Source: a virus. From it: DNA of 64,000 nt. The notes under the pieces are model-generated. The model was not told the origin of the DNA, ran no database searches, and worked only from the letters and a program-made list of their open reading frames with translations. Positions 22,664 to 32,615 of the stretch are shown one piece after another. Position 1 is the first letter of the stretch. Each line of letters starts with the position of its first letter. The DNA is taken from IMG/VR virus record IMGVR_UViG_3300020195_000016, positions 21,567 to 85,566 of that record. One strand, 5' to 3'. A program made the position numbers and the translations under genes.

Positions 22664-25600
22664 ATGAGTGACTTGCCAAATCCAAAATCTTATGAAGCAG
22701 TGCTTGCAGATATGCTCTCAACCTATGCTACTAAGCAGGGTATTAACGATTTTAACGTAGGATCAGCTGTAACCAGTTTTTTTGAGACTGTAGCCCTTGC
22801 TACTGTTCGCGCATCTGGCGACGTATTTCAGATTCTCCGTGATTTTTCTGTAGATCGTGCAACCGGTGACACACTTAAGCGCTTGGCTATCGAGAATCGT
22901 GTAGCTCCTGTTACCGCAAAACCAGCCACTGGTCAGGTTACTGTTACCGATACTGGTTTTACCAAGAAATCCACTAAGATATACGCTGGCGCTATGTCTC
23001 CAAATATCGGCTCTACCTCTATCAAGGTTAGCGATACTACCGCCTGGACGGCCACTGGGTCAATCTATATTGGTCGTGGAACCCCTAATATTGAAGGGCC
23101 AATTCCTTACGTCTCCATTGCGCCTTCTGGTAGTTTTTTCGTTATCAATCTCAGTGTTCCTACGACTAAGTTCCATAACGTAGGCGAGACTGTAATTTTA
23201 GCTCAGGGCGGAAATCGCTCTATTCCTGTAAATTCCATCGCTGTTTCTCCAGCTGTAGGCTCTAGTTCTGATCTTCAGTTTGCTGTAACCACTGCTGCTA
23301 TAATTCTTGATGGTGAAGTTTCTGTTGGCAATGTGCAAGTTGCTTCTTTGACACCTGGAGCTGACGGAAACGTACCGCGCGGCGCTATTAAGCAGTTTTC
23401 AAACCCTCCTTTTGCCGGTGCTGCTGTAACCAACACCCTTCCGTTTATTACCGGCAAGGATTCTGAGACTGATGATCAGCTTCGAGTGCGTATCAAACGT
23501 GCTATCGAATCTCGTGGCCTTGGCACGGCAACTGCTGTAAAAAATTCTGTAATCGGAGCAGCTCCTTCTGATGAAGATGCCACTATTGTTAGCTCTGACA
23601 TATTGTCAAATTCAGACGGCGCTATTCTTTACATTGACGATGGTTCTGGATATGAGGCCAAAAATACTGGCGTAGGGCTTGAAGCAATTGTAAATAGTGC
23701 TATCGGTGGTGAACAGTTTTTTCAATTATCTACCGGTGGACGCCAAACATCTGTAACCAAAGCATTCTTGATTTCTACTCTTTCTGCTCCATTTGATATT
23801 ATCGATGGCGATACGCTGGCGTTAATTGTTGGCGAAACCACTTATCAGCATGTGTTTACTTCTTCTGACTTTCGCTCTCCAGGTGGTGTTACTGCCAATG
23901 AAGTTACGGCTTCTGTGAATGCTAACCCCGAACTTGGTTTTGAGGCTACCACTTCAGGCGGTGGTCTATATGTTGTTTTCCGCTCTAAAACAGAAGGCAG
24001 TGACAATATAAAAATTTCCACTCCCACTACTTCTGGGCGCGACGCTTCTGTACAGCTGGGCTTGTCAGAAAACGAAATCCAAACCCTACGTCTTTATAAG
24101 AACAAAATACCCCTAAACAAAGATGGTAAAACAGCCTCTGTGTTTACGCAGGAGCAGTCTTTGTGGTCGCCAACCATTGTTACGGGTGACACACTCATTC
24201 TTTTGGTCGATGGAACTGCCGCTATTACTTACACTGTTTATGATGCCGACTTTATTGCCACAGGGCTTTACACCAGTGTTTCTTCTGCGAACTCTCTAGA
24301 CTCCTGGGCAGAAGTTCTAACGGCAAAACTTACTGGAGTAACAGTATCTGTAGTTGGCCAACGTTTGAGAATTACTTCTAATCTAGGCTCTAACAATCGT
24401 GCGGAAGTTGTCATAGATGGAGCATCTTCGTTAGTTACAAAGGGAATGCTTAGTTCTCTAACAGGTCTTTCTGCTCAAGGTAAGGCTTCTGATTTTATTC
24501 TTTCTAGAAATACCGCCCAGATAGAACTGGCTGTACCCTTGGTTGCTGGAGATGTCTTAGAAGCTGGAACTACCCAGACTGAAGCTAGAATCCAATCTCT
24601 TGAGATTCCAGGTGGAAGTGTTGCTTTTTCTGCAGATGCTCATATCTGGCTGTTGATTGATAATCCAGGGGAAATCATTGTTACTGGTGTAGCTGGAAAT
24701 ACGATTATAGACGTGACCAAGCCAGCCACTAATACCGTTCGTTATGTGACCACTATCCCAAGCGCATTTGACAATGTTGTGGTTGGTGACTACATAATTA
24801 TTTGGTCTGAAGAGTTAAACATAAATAACCGCCTAGAAGGTCGGGTACATGCCAAGACCGGCACCACGCTAGATATTGTTGTAACCGCCGCCGAATGGGC
24901 TGCAGCCGTAGCCGAATCTGGAATCCTTTTTTCTGAAGGCTTTGTAATCCTTCGCAGTACTTTAGCTCCGCAAAAATTTCGTATCACGCTTGGTCCTAAG
25001 ACCCTTGATGATATTACCCAAGAGCTTCAGGATCAAACCAACAGTCTGATTTTCTCTGTTCTTGAAGACAGATATATAGTTGTGCGCTCTAGGACAAAAA
25101 ACACCAATGGTTATGTACTGGTTGTAACCGCCGACCTAGAAGGAAAACTTTTAAATCTACCTGCAAATACGAGCAATACGAGCAAAGATTCTCTTATAGC
25201 TTTTTACGACAGTCGGACTCGTGAGGGTCAGCTGCCTCGTTTTGTGCATTCTTCGTTTGCTGCCGGTTCTGCCGCCAATCCTCCAGATAGTTTTACAGCA
25301 TCGGTTACTTCAAATATTTCTTTTGCCGGTCGCGATCCTAATGAATTGATCTGCGAACTCCATCCCTATGGCGCAATACCAGACTCACAGCCATACGGAG
25401 AATGCGCACAGGTCAAGAGTATTGCCGGTCCTGTAGTAACTATTGCCGAGCAAGCTTTGATTCGCAGAATGCGCATTGATGATCGCTTCTTTATTGCCAA
25501 CCCCTTGGACTTTGGCTTCTCAGACACTGCTGTAGTTGTCTTGGACAACGACACTACCGCTAAATCTTTTGAAATGCCGTTCTATCGCAGAGCTGTAACT

Positions 25601-28600
25601 AACACTTCGTTTGCCAACAATCCTTCTAGTTTTAACGCATATGATGTTGATGCCGGTCCTGTTGTAAACTTTGCATCTTCTTTTGGCCCTGGCTTTGATT
25701 TTCAACAATTCAAAGTATTAATGCAGGCAAAAAAAGTATTAAAACACGCTCTTCCTGAGACAGCATTGCTTTATCGCTCAGCACGCTGGGGTCGTTCTGG
25801 TGAAAAAATTACCGTAGGATACGATTACCCAGGCGGTCCCAACGCTCTTGTCACCAGCAATATAGATGTAAGTAACTCAGTTGATATCCGTATCGTATTA
25901 GCCTCTGGTGCCGCAATAGCAAGCGCTGTAGATGGTTCTACTGAATGGGATATCACTGTTACCCCAAATACTCCAATCGCCGGAGTAGACCAAGTCACGT
26001 ACACCTGGACTGGACTGGGTACCAATCCCTCCATAACCCTTTCGGGCGGTGAATATGTAAATATTACCAATCAAACTGAATTTGATGAAGCTAATATTGG
26101 GATTTTCCGTATTTCTTCAGAAGTAGGGTTCACACCTACTCCCACTAGTTTTTCTGTTCAAAGACCTACCGCCGCAGCCGTAGCCGAATCCAATAAATCC
26201 ACTCTCGTACCAGGAGCAATATCGTTTTATGCGTCTGCTTCTACGACTGCAGCCGATGTAAAAGCTTATGTAGACACCGACCTGGCCCTTTATGTCACCG
26301 CTACTATCGTGAACGATGGCGGTACTTCCGGCTCAGGCGTCTTTGTAGAAAGCACATACGAAGATTCTGGTTTCTCGTATGACAGGGTAAGTCTTTTAGA
26401 TGGTATTAACTGGATTGCTTCTAACGATTTGTCAGTAAGCCCTCAGTTTACTTTTAAGAAACCCCTCGATCTCTCAAGCGACGTAGGCTATGCCTTCAAT
26501 AGTTCAGAGGAGGTAAGACTTGTTCCTACCACTCACGAACAGGTTAAACGCTTACTTTCCGTTTTGGCAGTAACTGGTTTCACGACTGTAGGCACAATCG
26601 GCACAACCGAACGTGCTTCCAGACTAGAACTAGCAACACAAATCCTTGGAAGCAAGGGTGCTGTGCAAATTATTGGCGGCTTAGCTAACAAATACGAAGT
26701 TCCCGTTCTAGATATTGCTACCCGTTTAAACAACACTGTAATGAGCGTTTCTGCTGATCGCGTATCTGCTCAGGGCGTTCATTCAGATCAGTGGTTCCGA
26801 CTTGAAGCAACCGTAAAACAACGCAAAGAAACGCTTCTTTCTTCTAACAGCGGTGTAACCATTATTGGGAATAGTCCTGCTTCTGGCAAATCCACTGTTA
26901 TGTTTAACAATAGAGAGCTCAATCAGCGTTATTTTGGCAAGCCAAGACACCATGTTCGATCACGCGGAAATACTTTTCGTGTAGAAAAACAAGGTAATTT
27001 GGTTTGTATCAGCTGGAATCTAGTTGGCACAAGCCCTGACTTCCTACTGTCTGCTGTAGATTTCAATGACGCAGGCGGCGGAACCCTCAACGTTTCTAAA
27101 GTAACTGGAGGCAATGACGTTGAGTATATCGTTTTAACTGGCAATGCCAACTTTAATGGCCTGTCCATCGGAGACTTGGTTACTGTTGCCAACATGCCTG
27201 ATCCAGATAACAACGGTACATTCCTTGTAACCGGAGTATCCAGTAACGGTAAAACCCTACGAGTTTTAAATTCTGCTTCTGTAAACGAATTCTCGTCTGG
27301 AACCTTCACGTTTTCTGCCAATTCCACTGCAGGTGACCAGTTTACAATCGGTATTACGAATTTAATCGCCGGTACCAATTTTGCAATTGGCGCTACTGCC
27401 GCTGATACTGCTGCTAATCTATCGGCTGTAATTGGCACCGTTCCAGGCGCAAACAGTACTGTTAACGGTCTTGTTGTCACTGTAACCGCAAACGCTCCCA
27501 GTTCTACTTTGGCTTTGGCGTATTCTGGCACACTGGTTGTAACCGTATCAGGCGCTTCCATCGTAGGTCAATCCTTTAACGCCTCTGATTTCTCAGCTTC
27601 TACTGAAGTATCTGAAGGTGACACTCTAATCATGAGCAATCCTTTTGCTGTACTTAACCAGGGCAAGTTTCTCGTAATTCGCAGATATGACGATAGTATC
27701 TGGATTGAAAACCCTAATGTAGTTGAAGAAGAAGTTACCCTTCCTGCAAATCTGATCAGTTTGGGCTTTGATGCAACGACTTCTTTCAAGGTAAACGCTA
27801 CCAATCATACTCAATATTTAAATTGGAATGGCGTAGGGCTTGAGCCAAGTCTTGGAAATGCCAAAGTAGGCGACGTGGTACGTTTTGGAACAGACTTTGC
27901 CGTTGCCAACCAGGGCAATTTCATGGTCATCTCTGCTGGCGCTAAGAAACAACAAATTGAAAGATTTGTGATGCCTACTGGTGCTCAATTTACTATTGGT
28001 GGCCCAGGCAAGTATTTCCTATTGAACTCTGCCGGTGACGTGAATCAATACTATGTATGGTTTAACATAAACGGTTCTAACTCAGATCCAGCCCCAGGCG
28101 GTCTAACACCAGTGCTGGCAGCAATTCTCAGCGGCGATAGCTCTGCACAGGTAGCCGCAAAAACTGCCTTAGCTATCACTGGAACTTCAGATATTTCAGC
28201 AACTTCTCTAAACAATGAAGTTACTTCTACGACTAGCGGTTTCCAAGAAACCACTGCAGCGTCTAACTTCAACGTTCCGGCCCCTTTCACTGCTGCTTTG
28301 GTACAAGCTGGTAAGCGTTCATTTCTTGAAGCAACAAATCCTTCTGCCGTAAACGAAGCTGCGGTATTCGTTATTGGAAGTGTTCTGGAAGACCACAGAC
28401 CTCAGATGCAATTCCTTGAAATCGAAGCTTCGGTTTTTGGCGATAAGGTTGTTGCTACTGGAGACACTCTGACCCTTTCGAACGCAGGGTCTTGGGTGAT
28501 TGATGAGGTTATAGATCGCAATACTGCAGTCGTTATTGGCACCATGGCAAATGTAGACAATGCAAGTCTGAACAACAGAGAGTCTTCGGTCTTCGTAGAA

Positions 28601-29209
28601 GAAGCTGCATTCTATTTTGGTTACAAACACGTACTTCTGGTTTCTGCTCAAGCTGGCGCTCCTCAACGTACACAAATCGTATTCGACACGAATGCCCAGT
28701 CTTCTAAGATCAACGAAGCAGCTGGCGTACAACTGATTTCTGTTAACAAGATGGATTTTAACACCCTTATAAAGAAAGGCCTGGACAGTTATAGATACGA
28801 TACAGGTCTAATCGGTGAGGCCAATAGAATTGTCTACGGTGACCCTAGAGATTCCACTACGTATCCAGGTTCTGGTGCAGCTGGTGCCGAGATATTTGTT
28901 CGCGAACCTCTCGACCGACGAATTCAAGTTTCTATCAATATTAGAATTGCCACCGGAGCCCCTTTTGCTCAGCTTGCAGAACAGGTAAGAACTAACGTAA
29001 GCTCTCTTATCAACTCTAATAAAATTGGTGTTCCTATCGACTTTAGCTCTATCGTTAGTGTTGTGAAAGCAGTTCCAGGCGTAGTTTCAGTAGCTATCAG
29101 CAGCCCGCAATACGATTCTACTCACGATATTATCTTCATTGCTCCAGGCGAAAAAGCCAGAATCCTCGATCCAGGACTAGATATTGGCGTGTCTCAGATT
29201 GGAACTTAA
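22664..29209 (+). CDS. Giant baseplate wedge protein (J/gp47-like with large central insertion)
   Basis: At 2181 residues this is several times larger than usual J/gp6-type wedge proteins. The N-terminal 290 residues show the J pattern (SYEAVLADMLSTYATKQGI, TGDTLKRLA, KDSETDDQLRVRIKRAIESR). The C-terminal 120 residues (GAEIFVREPLDRRIQVSINI, VVSVAISSP) match the J C-terminal domain. Between them lie about 1770 residues of repeated beta domains, one of which (about 1773-1885) also occurs in the protein at 33974. The insertion probably decorates the baseplate rim. Confidence 0.85.
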   Translation: MSDLPNPKSYEAVLADMLSTYATKQGINDFNVGSAVTSFFETVALATVRASGDVFQILRDFSVDRATGDTLKRLAIENRVAPVTAKPATGQVTVTDTGFTKKSTKIYAGAMSPNIGSTSIKVSDTTAWTATGSIYIGRGTPNIEGPIPYVSIAPSGSFFVINLSVPTTKFHNVGETVILAQGGNRSIPVNSIAVSPAVGSSSDLQFAVTTAAIILDGEVSVGNVQVASLTPGADGNVPRGAIKQFSNPPFAGAAVTNTLPFITGKDSETDDQLRVRIKRAIESRGLGTATAVKNSVIGAAPSDEDATIVSSDILSNSDGAILYIDDGSGYEAKNTGVGLEAIVNSAIGGEQFFQLSTGGRQTSVTKAFLISTLSAPFDIIDGDTLALIVGETTYQHVFTSSDFRSPGGVTANEVTASVNANPELGFEATTSGGGLYVVFRSKTEGSDNIKISTPTTSGRDASVQLGLSENEIQTLRLYKNKIPLNKDGKTASVFTQEQSLWSPTIVTGDTLILLVDGTAAITYTVYDADFIATGLYTSVSSANSLDSWAEVLTAKLTGVTVSVVGQRLRITSNLGSNNRAEVVIDGASSLVTKGMLSSLTGLSAQGKASDFILSRNTAQIELAVPLVAGDVLEAGTTQTEARIQSLEIPGGSVAFSADAHIWLLIDNPGEIIVTGVAGNTIIDVTKPATNTVRYVTTIPSAFDNVVVGDYIIIWSEELNINNRLEGRVHAKTGTTLDIVVTAAEWAAAVAESGILFSEGFVILRSTLAPQKFRITLGPKTLDDITQELQDQTNSLIFSVLEDRYIVVRSRTKNTNGYVLVVTADLEGKLLNLPANTSNTSKDSLIAFYDSRTREGQLPRFVHSSFAAGSAANPPDSFTASVTSNISFAGRDPNELICELHPYGAIPDSQPYGECAQVKSIAGPVVTIAEQALIRRMRIDDRFFIANPLDFGFSDTAVVVLDNDTTAKSFEMPFYRRAVTNTSFANNPSSFNAYDVDAGPVVNFASSFGPGFDFQQFKVLMQAKKVLKHALPETALLYRSARWGRSGEKITVGYDYPGGPNALVTSNIDVSNSVDIRIVLASGAAIASAVDGSTEWDITVTPNTPIAGVDQVTYTWTGLGTNPSITLSGGEYVNITNQTEFDEANIGIFRISSEVGFTPTPTSFSVQRPTAAAVAESNKSTLVPGAISFYASASTTAADVKAYVDTDLALYVTATIVNDGGTSGSGVFVESTYEDSGFSYDRVSLLDGINWIASNDLSVSPQFTFKKPLDLSSDVGYAFNSSEEVRLVPTTHEQVKRLLSVLAVTGFTTVGTIGTTERASRLELATQILGSKGAVQIIGGLANKYEVPVLDIATRLNNTVMSVSADRVSAQGVHSDQWFRLEATVKQRKETLLSSNSGVTIIGNSPASGKSTVMFNNRELNQRYFGKPRHHVRSRGNTFRVEKQGNLVCISWNLVGTSPDFLLSAVDFNDAGGGTLNVSKVTGGNDVEYIVLTGNANFNGLSIGDLVTVANMPDPDNNGTFLVTGVSSNGKTLRVLNSASVNEFSSGTFTFSANSTAGDQFTIGITNLIAGTNFAIGATAADTAANLSAVIGTVPGANSTVNGLVVTVTANAPSSTLALAYSGTLVVTVSGASIVGQSFNASDFSASTEVSEGDTLIMSNPFAVLNQGKFLVIRRYDDSIWIENPNVVEEEVTLPANLISLGFDATTSFKVNATNHTQYLNWNGVGLEPSLGNAKVGDVVRFGTDFAVANQGNFMVISAGAKKQQIERFVMPTGAQFTIGGPGKYFLLNSAGDVNQYYVWFNINGSNSDPAPGGLTPVLAAILSGDSSAQVAAKTALAITGTSDISATSLNNEVTSTTSGFQETTAASNFNVPAPFTAALVQAGKRSFLEATNPSAVNEAAVFVIGSVLEDHRPQMQFLEIEASVFGDKVVATGDTLTLSNAGSWVIDEVIDRNTAVVIGTMANVDNASLNNRESSVFVEEAAFYFGYKHVLLVSAQAGAPQRTQIVFDTNAQSSKINEAAGVQLISVNKMDFNTLIKKGLDSYRYDTGLIGEANRIVYGDPRDSTTYPGSGAAGAEIFVREPLDRRIQVSINIRIATGAPFAQLAEQVRTNVSSLINSNKIGVPIDFSSIVSVVKAVPGVVSVAISSPQYDSTHDIIFIAPGEKARILDPGLDIGVSQIGT

Positions 29210-29212
29210 CAA

Positions 29213-30832
29213 ATGGCAATAACAACTCCAGAAGAACAGTACAAAAGACTGCGCTCATATTTAAACCCTGCTATTAAGGGCAAAAGTGTAGATGCTGTCC
29301 TCGACGCCTTGGCTGTAGGCAATGCTGCCCACTTGATCAACAACGTTCGCGCAGTAAATGACCAACTTTATATCGCCACGGCCTCAGGTCGTTATCTGGA
29401 TGAGCGCTTGGCAGATGCTAACATTTCTCGTCCACCCGCCGTAGGTCTTTCAGACGAAGTATTCCGGCAAATCGGTATTGAAGTAAAGAACCGTAAACAG
29501 ATTCGTGATCTGATAAACAATCTCTTGAGTGCCATTTTTGGAGATGAATTTGTTCGCGCAAGTTCCTCTGCTCGTGCATTTGCGCCGTACAATCTTCAAG
29601 ATGGCGATACTTTTCTGATCAATTTTGATGAAAAAACCGATGCTATTATCACTTTTAACACTGGTGAATTTCAAAACATAGCAGCGGCTTCAGCCCAGGA
29701 AGTAGCAGATGCTATTACCAAAGAGCTGCGCTCAGCCGGTCTTACTGGCACTGCTGTTGCAAAAGACGATGGTAATGGCCCCTATACCCAAATCTTTTCT
29801 GATACTATTGGTCCAGCGTCTTCCGTAACCATTAAAGGCGGTCGCGCTCAGAATGAGCTTCTTTTTGATTCTACTGTGGCAGCTGGTGGAAACATGTCTA
29901 CTCAATGGACCCTATCCCTCCAGCCAGGCGGTAACATTCGCTTTACATGGACTGGTGGAGCCAATCCACAGCTGGGCAAGGTTACTCCAAACGATTATGT
30001 GAACGTATTCGGCGGCGGGTTTTCCGCTTCTGCAAACGAAGGCAGCTATACAATTATTGCCTCACGCGGAGGCGCAGTTGGTGTGCAGTATTTTGAGGTT
30101 TTCAATCCTTTGGGTACAACTGGAATTGTGGTTCAAGGAATCAATGATGCTGTTTTGTTCTTCAGGGCCGTGAAGAAAACCCTTTCTTCTTTACTCTCCT
30201 ATGCTGCCGCATATCAAACACAGTCTAAGGTCTTACAGGTATTTTTACCTGCTGCTACCAAGGTGGTACGTCGCGACCGTAGAGGTTCTTCTCACTTGCA
30301 CGATCCTTCTGATCCCGTTTCTTTGCTTCCCAATCAGGAAGGCCCTTATGCCTATGATCTAACCCAGCCTTTCACCGTAAGCCATATTGGAACATTGTTA
30401 ACTCAGGATTTAGACGGATCTGTTTCCAGAGTTGTTAGTGTAGCAAATGCCTCTGCGTTCCCAGACGAACAAGGAAATTTAATCTTAGGGTACGGCACTA
30501 GCCACCAAGAAGGCCCTGTACCTTACATTGCCCGTCCTTCTTCTACCACACTGTTGATCAGTCCTGCCTACAACGTTAAAAAGTTTCACCCAAACGGAAC
30601 AGACGTTGCCTTGGTTTCTCAGAAGACCGCTTCTGATATCAGCAGTGATGGTTATGATTACCCATTTTATATTACCGATGTAGTAGCAGGACGTATTTAC
30701 GCTCAGGATCTGATCAAGAGCGTGGCTGCAACTGGTATCACTATTATCTTTACCGTACTGTATCCATCAGATATTGGGCTCGGCAAGTGGGGTACGCAAT
30801 ATAGCGAAAACCCCCAAATTTGGGGGGAATAA
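29213..30832 (+). CDS. Second baseplate wedge-like protein, 539 aa
   Basis: Starts four bases after the J-like gene. The N-terminal 110 residues resemble the start of the J protein (SVDAVLDALAVGNAAHLINN, ATASGRYLDERLADANIS). The middle carries beta domains of the kind found in the J insertion (DGDTFLINFDEK). The C-terminus has GYDYPFYITDVVAGRIYA. Probably a wedge partner that forms a heterodimer with the J-like protein. Its stop shares a base with the next gene. Confidence 0.65.
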   Translation: MAITTPEEQYKRLRSYLNPAIKGKSVDAVLDALAVGNAAHLINNVRAVNDQLYIATASGRYLDERLADANISRPPAVGLSDEVFRQIGIEVKNRKQIRDLINNLLSAIFGDEFVRASSSARAFAPYNLQDGDTFLINFDEKTDAIITFNTGEFQNIAAASAQEVADAITKELRSAGLTGTAVAKDDGNGPYTQIFSDTIGPASSVTIKGGRAQNELLFDSTVAAGGNMSTQWTLSLQPGGNIRFTWTGGANPQLGKVTPNDYVNVFGGGFSASANEGSYTIIASRGGAVGVQYFEVFNPLGTTGIVVQGINDAVLFFRAVKKTLSSLLSYAAAYQTQSKVLQVFLPAATKVVRRDRRGSSHLHDPSDPVSLLPNQEGPYAYDLTQPFTVSHIGTLLTQDLDGSVSRVVSVANASAFPDEQGNLILGYGTSHQEGPVPYIARPSSTTLLISPAYNVKKFHPNGTDVALVSQKTASDISSDGYDYPFYITDVVAGRIYAQDLIKSVAATGITIIFTVLYPSDIGLGKWGTQYSENPQIWGE

Positions 30833-31260
30833 TGGCTGCACCAATAATTCTAGCTGGGGCACATATAAAATTATACCTAAACAACAAGCTGTATAAAGTT
30901 GCTCAAAGCGTTTCTTTTACCGTCGATTACGACGAAACCGCTATTTATGGTATTGATTCCATGTATGCTCAAGAAATTTGCGCTAACAGAATTTCAGTAA
31001 GCGGTAACGTGAGTGGTTTACGTGTTAGGCAAAGCGGTGGACTGCAGGCGCAAGAGCTTCGCCCTTTGTTTCAGGATGCTGCCGCCGCACCGTACATATC
31101 CCTTCGCGTACAAGACAGGTCAACTGGAGAAGATATTATTTTTATTCCCAATTGCAAGGTGTCTAACGAAGGCCATACCGCTGCGGTGAGGGGTACTTAT
31201 AAGCTTAACTTTAGTTTCGTCGGCCAGATCCCACTATTTGCACTAGACAGATCTTCTTAA
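30832..31260 (+). CDS. Small tail structural protein, tube-like fold (tentative)
   Basis: The ATG at 30832 overlaps the preceding TAA and gives 142 residues. The pattern of an N-terminal beta hairpin (GAHIKLYLNNKLYKVAQSV) followed by alternating strands (ISLRVQDRSTGEDIIFIPN, YKLNFSFVGQIP) is like tail-tube or tube-initiator proteins. The match is by eye only. It closes the baseplate operon. Confidence 0.5.
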   Translation: MAAPIILAGAHIKLYLNNKLYKVAQSVSFTVDYDETAIYGIDSMYAQEICANRISVSGNVSGLRVRQSGGLQAQELRPLFQDAAAAPYISLRVQDRSTGEDIIFIPNCKVSNEGHTAAVRGTYKLNFSFVGQIPLFALDRSS

Positions 31261-31267
31261 GACTTTT

Positions 31268-31474
31268 TTAGCTTTTTCTTTTGATCGCACGAACGGGTTG
31301 AAATTCCATTCCCTGGATATCGCCAACCTTAAACTGACCCTTACTCTTTAAATCAAGAACGGTAGTTTTTGACAGGTTTTTGTTATTAAAATGCTCTACT
31401 AGCATTTCTTCTTTGTCAAAGCCGTCCATCTCAAATCCGAATACATATCCGTCTTTTAGGATTACGATTACCAT
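31268..31474 (-). CDS. Hypothetical protein, 68 aa
   Basis: The ATG at 31474 overlaps the phosphoesterase TAA (TAATG) and is preferred over an in-frame ATG at 31519. Small beta-rich protein (MVIVILKDGYVFGFEMDGF) ending in a basic tail. No family is recognised. It is last in the minus-strand transglycosylase/phosphoesterase operon and converges with the tail operon. Confidence 0.6.
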   Translation of the reverse strand: MVIVILKDGYVFGFEMDGFDKEEMLVEHFNNKNLSKTTVLDLKSKGQFKVGDIQGMEFQPVRAIKRKS

Positions 31475-32112
31475 TATTTGTTTCCGTGTTTTGCCTTGAT
31501 TTGTTCGTTTGCTATCCAAGATTCTATTAGGCTCAAGCTTACGGGCTTATACGCATTTGCTCTAACGCCCACGTCGTATTGACGATCAGTAGATCGCGGC
31601 TTAGTTTTGCCATCGGAATGAATATGCCCGTGAAGGTGGAAGTCTACCGTAAGATCTTGAGAAGTAAATCGTTGATTCTTATGCTCGCCATGCCAGTTTT
31701 CGTTTTCTTTGGCACCTTTCATATTCGCAACGTCTTCTCGAAAGATCCCAGGAAGCGGACAGTGACTCATGGAAATACGTTTATCTCCAAGGTATATCAC
31801 AGCAGTATTAAGAACTACGTCAAAACCCACACCGTACATTGAATAGGTGTTCTTGTCATGATTACCCAGGATCAAAACTTTGGTGCCGTTAAGCCGTTCA
31901 ATCACTTTTTTGAGAACATCTCCACTGCCCATACCCATGTCGCCAAGAAAATAGCAAACATCTCCATCGCGCACTGATGCGTTGTAATTATTTACCAGCA
32001 CTCTGTGCATGTGGTTTAGATCTTCGAAAGGTCTTTTGTCATAAATCAATACGTTAGCATGTCCTACATGCCAATCCGAAGTTATAAATATGTTTTTTCG
32101 ATGATTGCTCAT
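31474..32112 (-). CDS. Calcineurin-like metallophosphoesterase
   Basis: The 212-residue enzyme has the full dimetal motif set: DWHVGH (D13, H15), FLGDMG near 55-60, GNHDKN near 83-88 and HLHGHIH near 158-164. Such enzymes hydrolyse phosphomonoesters or diesters. In phages related proteins process RNA or DNA ends, or remove terminal phosphates. It sits directly after a lytic transglycosylase (ATGA overlap), which says little about substrate. It could serve with the RNA ligases in end healing; this is inference. Confidence 0.9.
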   Translation of the reverse strand: MSNHRKNIFITSDWHVGHANVLIYDKRPFEDLNHMHRVLVNNYNASVRDGDVCYFLGDMGMGSGDVLKKVIERLNGTKVLILGNHDKNTYSMYGVGFDVVLNTAVIYLGDKRISMSHCPLPGIFREDVANMKGAKENENWHGEHKNQRFTSQDLTVDFHLHGHIHSDGKTKPRSTDRQYDVGVRANAYKPVSLSLIESWIANEQIKAKHGNK

Positions 32113-32528
32113 TCATTACACTCTAAATGTTCATGTAGTTCTTCTTCAAGATATTTGCGCACCTTTTTGATATACGCGTGATTTGTAGGTTTGCCAAGGT
32201 TTTTCTTGCTAGGAAAATAAGTTCCCGAATTGTAGGCTGCAGATGCCTTGCACCAATTCTGATCATATCGGTCTAGCTGGTATTTTAAATATTTTGCTGC
32301 TGCGGCGACATTGTTTTTAGGGGTCATCAGTTCTTTTTCAGTACCCTCATATCCGAACATTTTTGCGGTATCGGATTTTACCTGGCAAATTCCATAACTT
32401 GGGCTGCCACCGTCATTTGGCACCACAACGTTCTTAAGACCGCTCTCATGTGAGCAGATTGCCATTAAAAGAGAGATCGGTACGCCTATTTTTTGAGCTG
32501 CCAATGTGATAATATTTTCATAAACCAT
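32109..32528 (-). CDS. Lytic transglycosylase (SLT-type endolysin or tail muramidase)
   Basis: Cleaves the glycan strands of peptidoglycan. The 139-residue protein is a single SLT domain: ICSHESGL with catalytic E28, SYGICQVK, AAAAKYLKYQLDRY and AAYNSG. No export signal is visible, so it would reach peptidoglycan through a holin or as part of the tail. Its placement between baseplate and fibre genes fits either. A near-consensus promoter lies just upstream. Confidence 0.92.
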   Translation of the reverse strand: MVYENIITLAAQKIGVPISLLMAICSHESGLKNVVVPNDGGSPSYGICQVKSDTAKMFGYEGTEKELMTPKNNVAAAAKYLKYQLDRYDQNWCKASAAYNSGTYFPSKKNLGKPTNHAYIKKVRKYLEEELHEHLECNE

Positions 32529-32545
32529 GCTTTTCTCCTATTTAA

Positions 32546-32574
32546 ATAGTAGCCTATAGTTGGCTGTTAGTCAA
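32546..32574 (-). promoter_or_regulatory. Sigma70-type promoter for the transglycosylase operon
   Basis: On the minus strand TTGACT (32569-32574) and TACTAT (32546-32551) are separated by 17 bases. They are followed by a short leader with AGGAG before the transglycosylase ATG. This is the best host-type promoter in the window and implies host RNA polymerase transcription of a lysis gene. Confidence 0.6.
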
Positions 32575-32615
32575 GGCTGAACCCTTCCATCACAATCTTA
32601 GAAACAGGAGTGATT

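Noticed and set aside
26929-27561. 210-residue antisense ORF inside the J-like gene
   Set aside because: Lies fully opposite a clear structural gene, is rich in Val/Pro/Thr as expected of a codon-bias shadow, and has no ribosome-binding site or domain.
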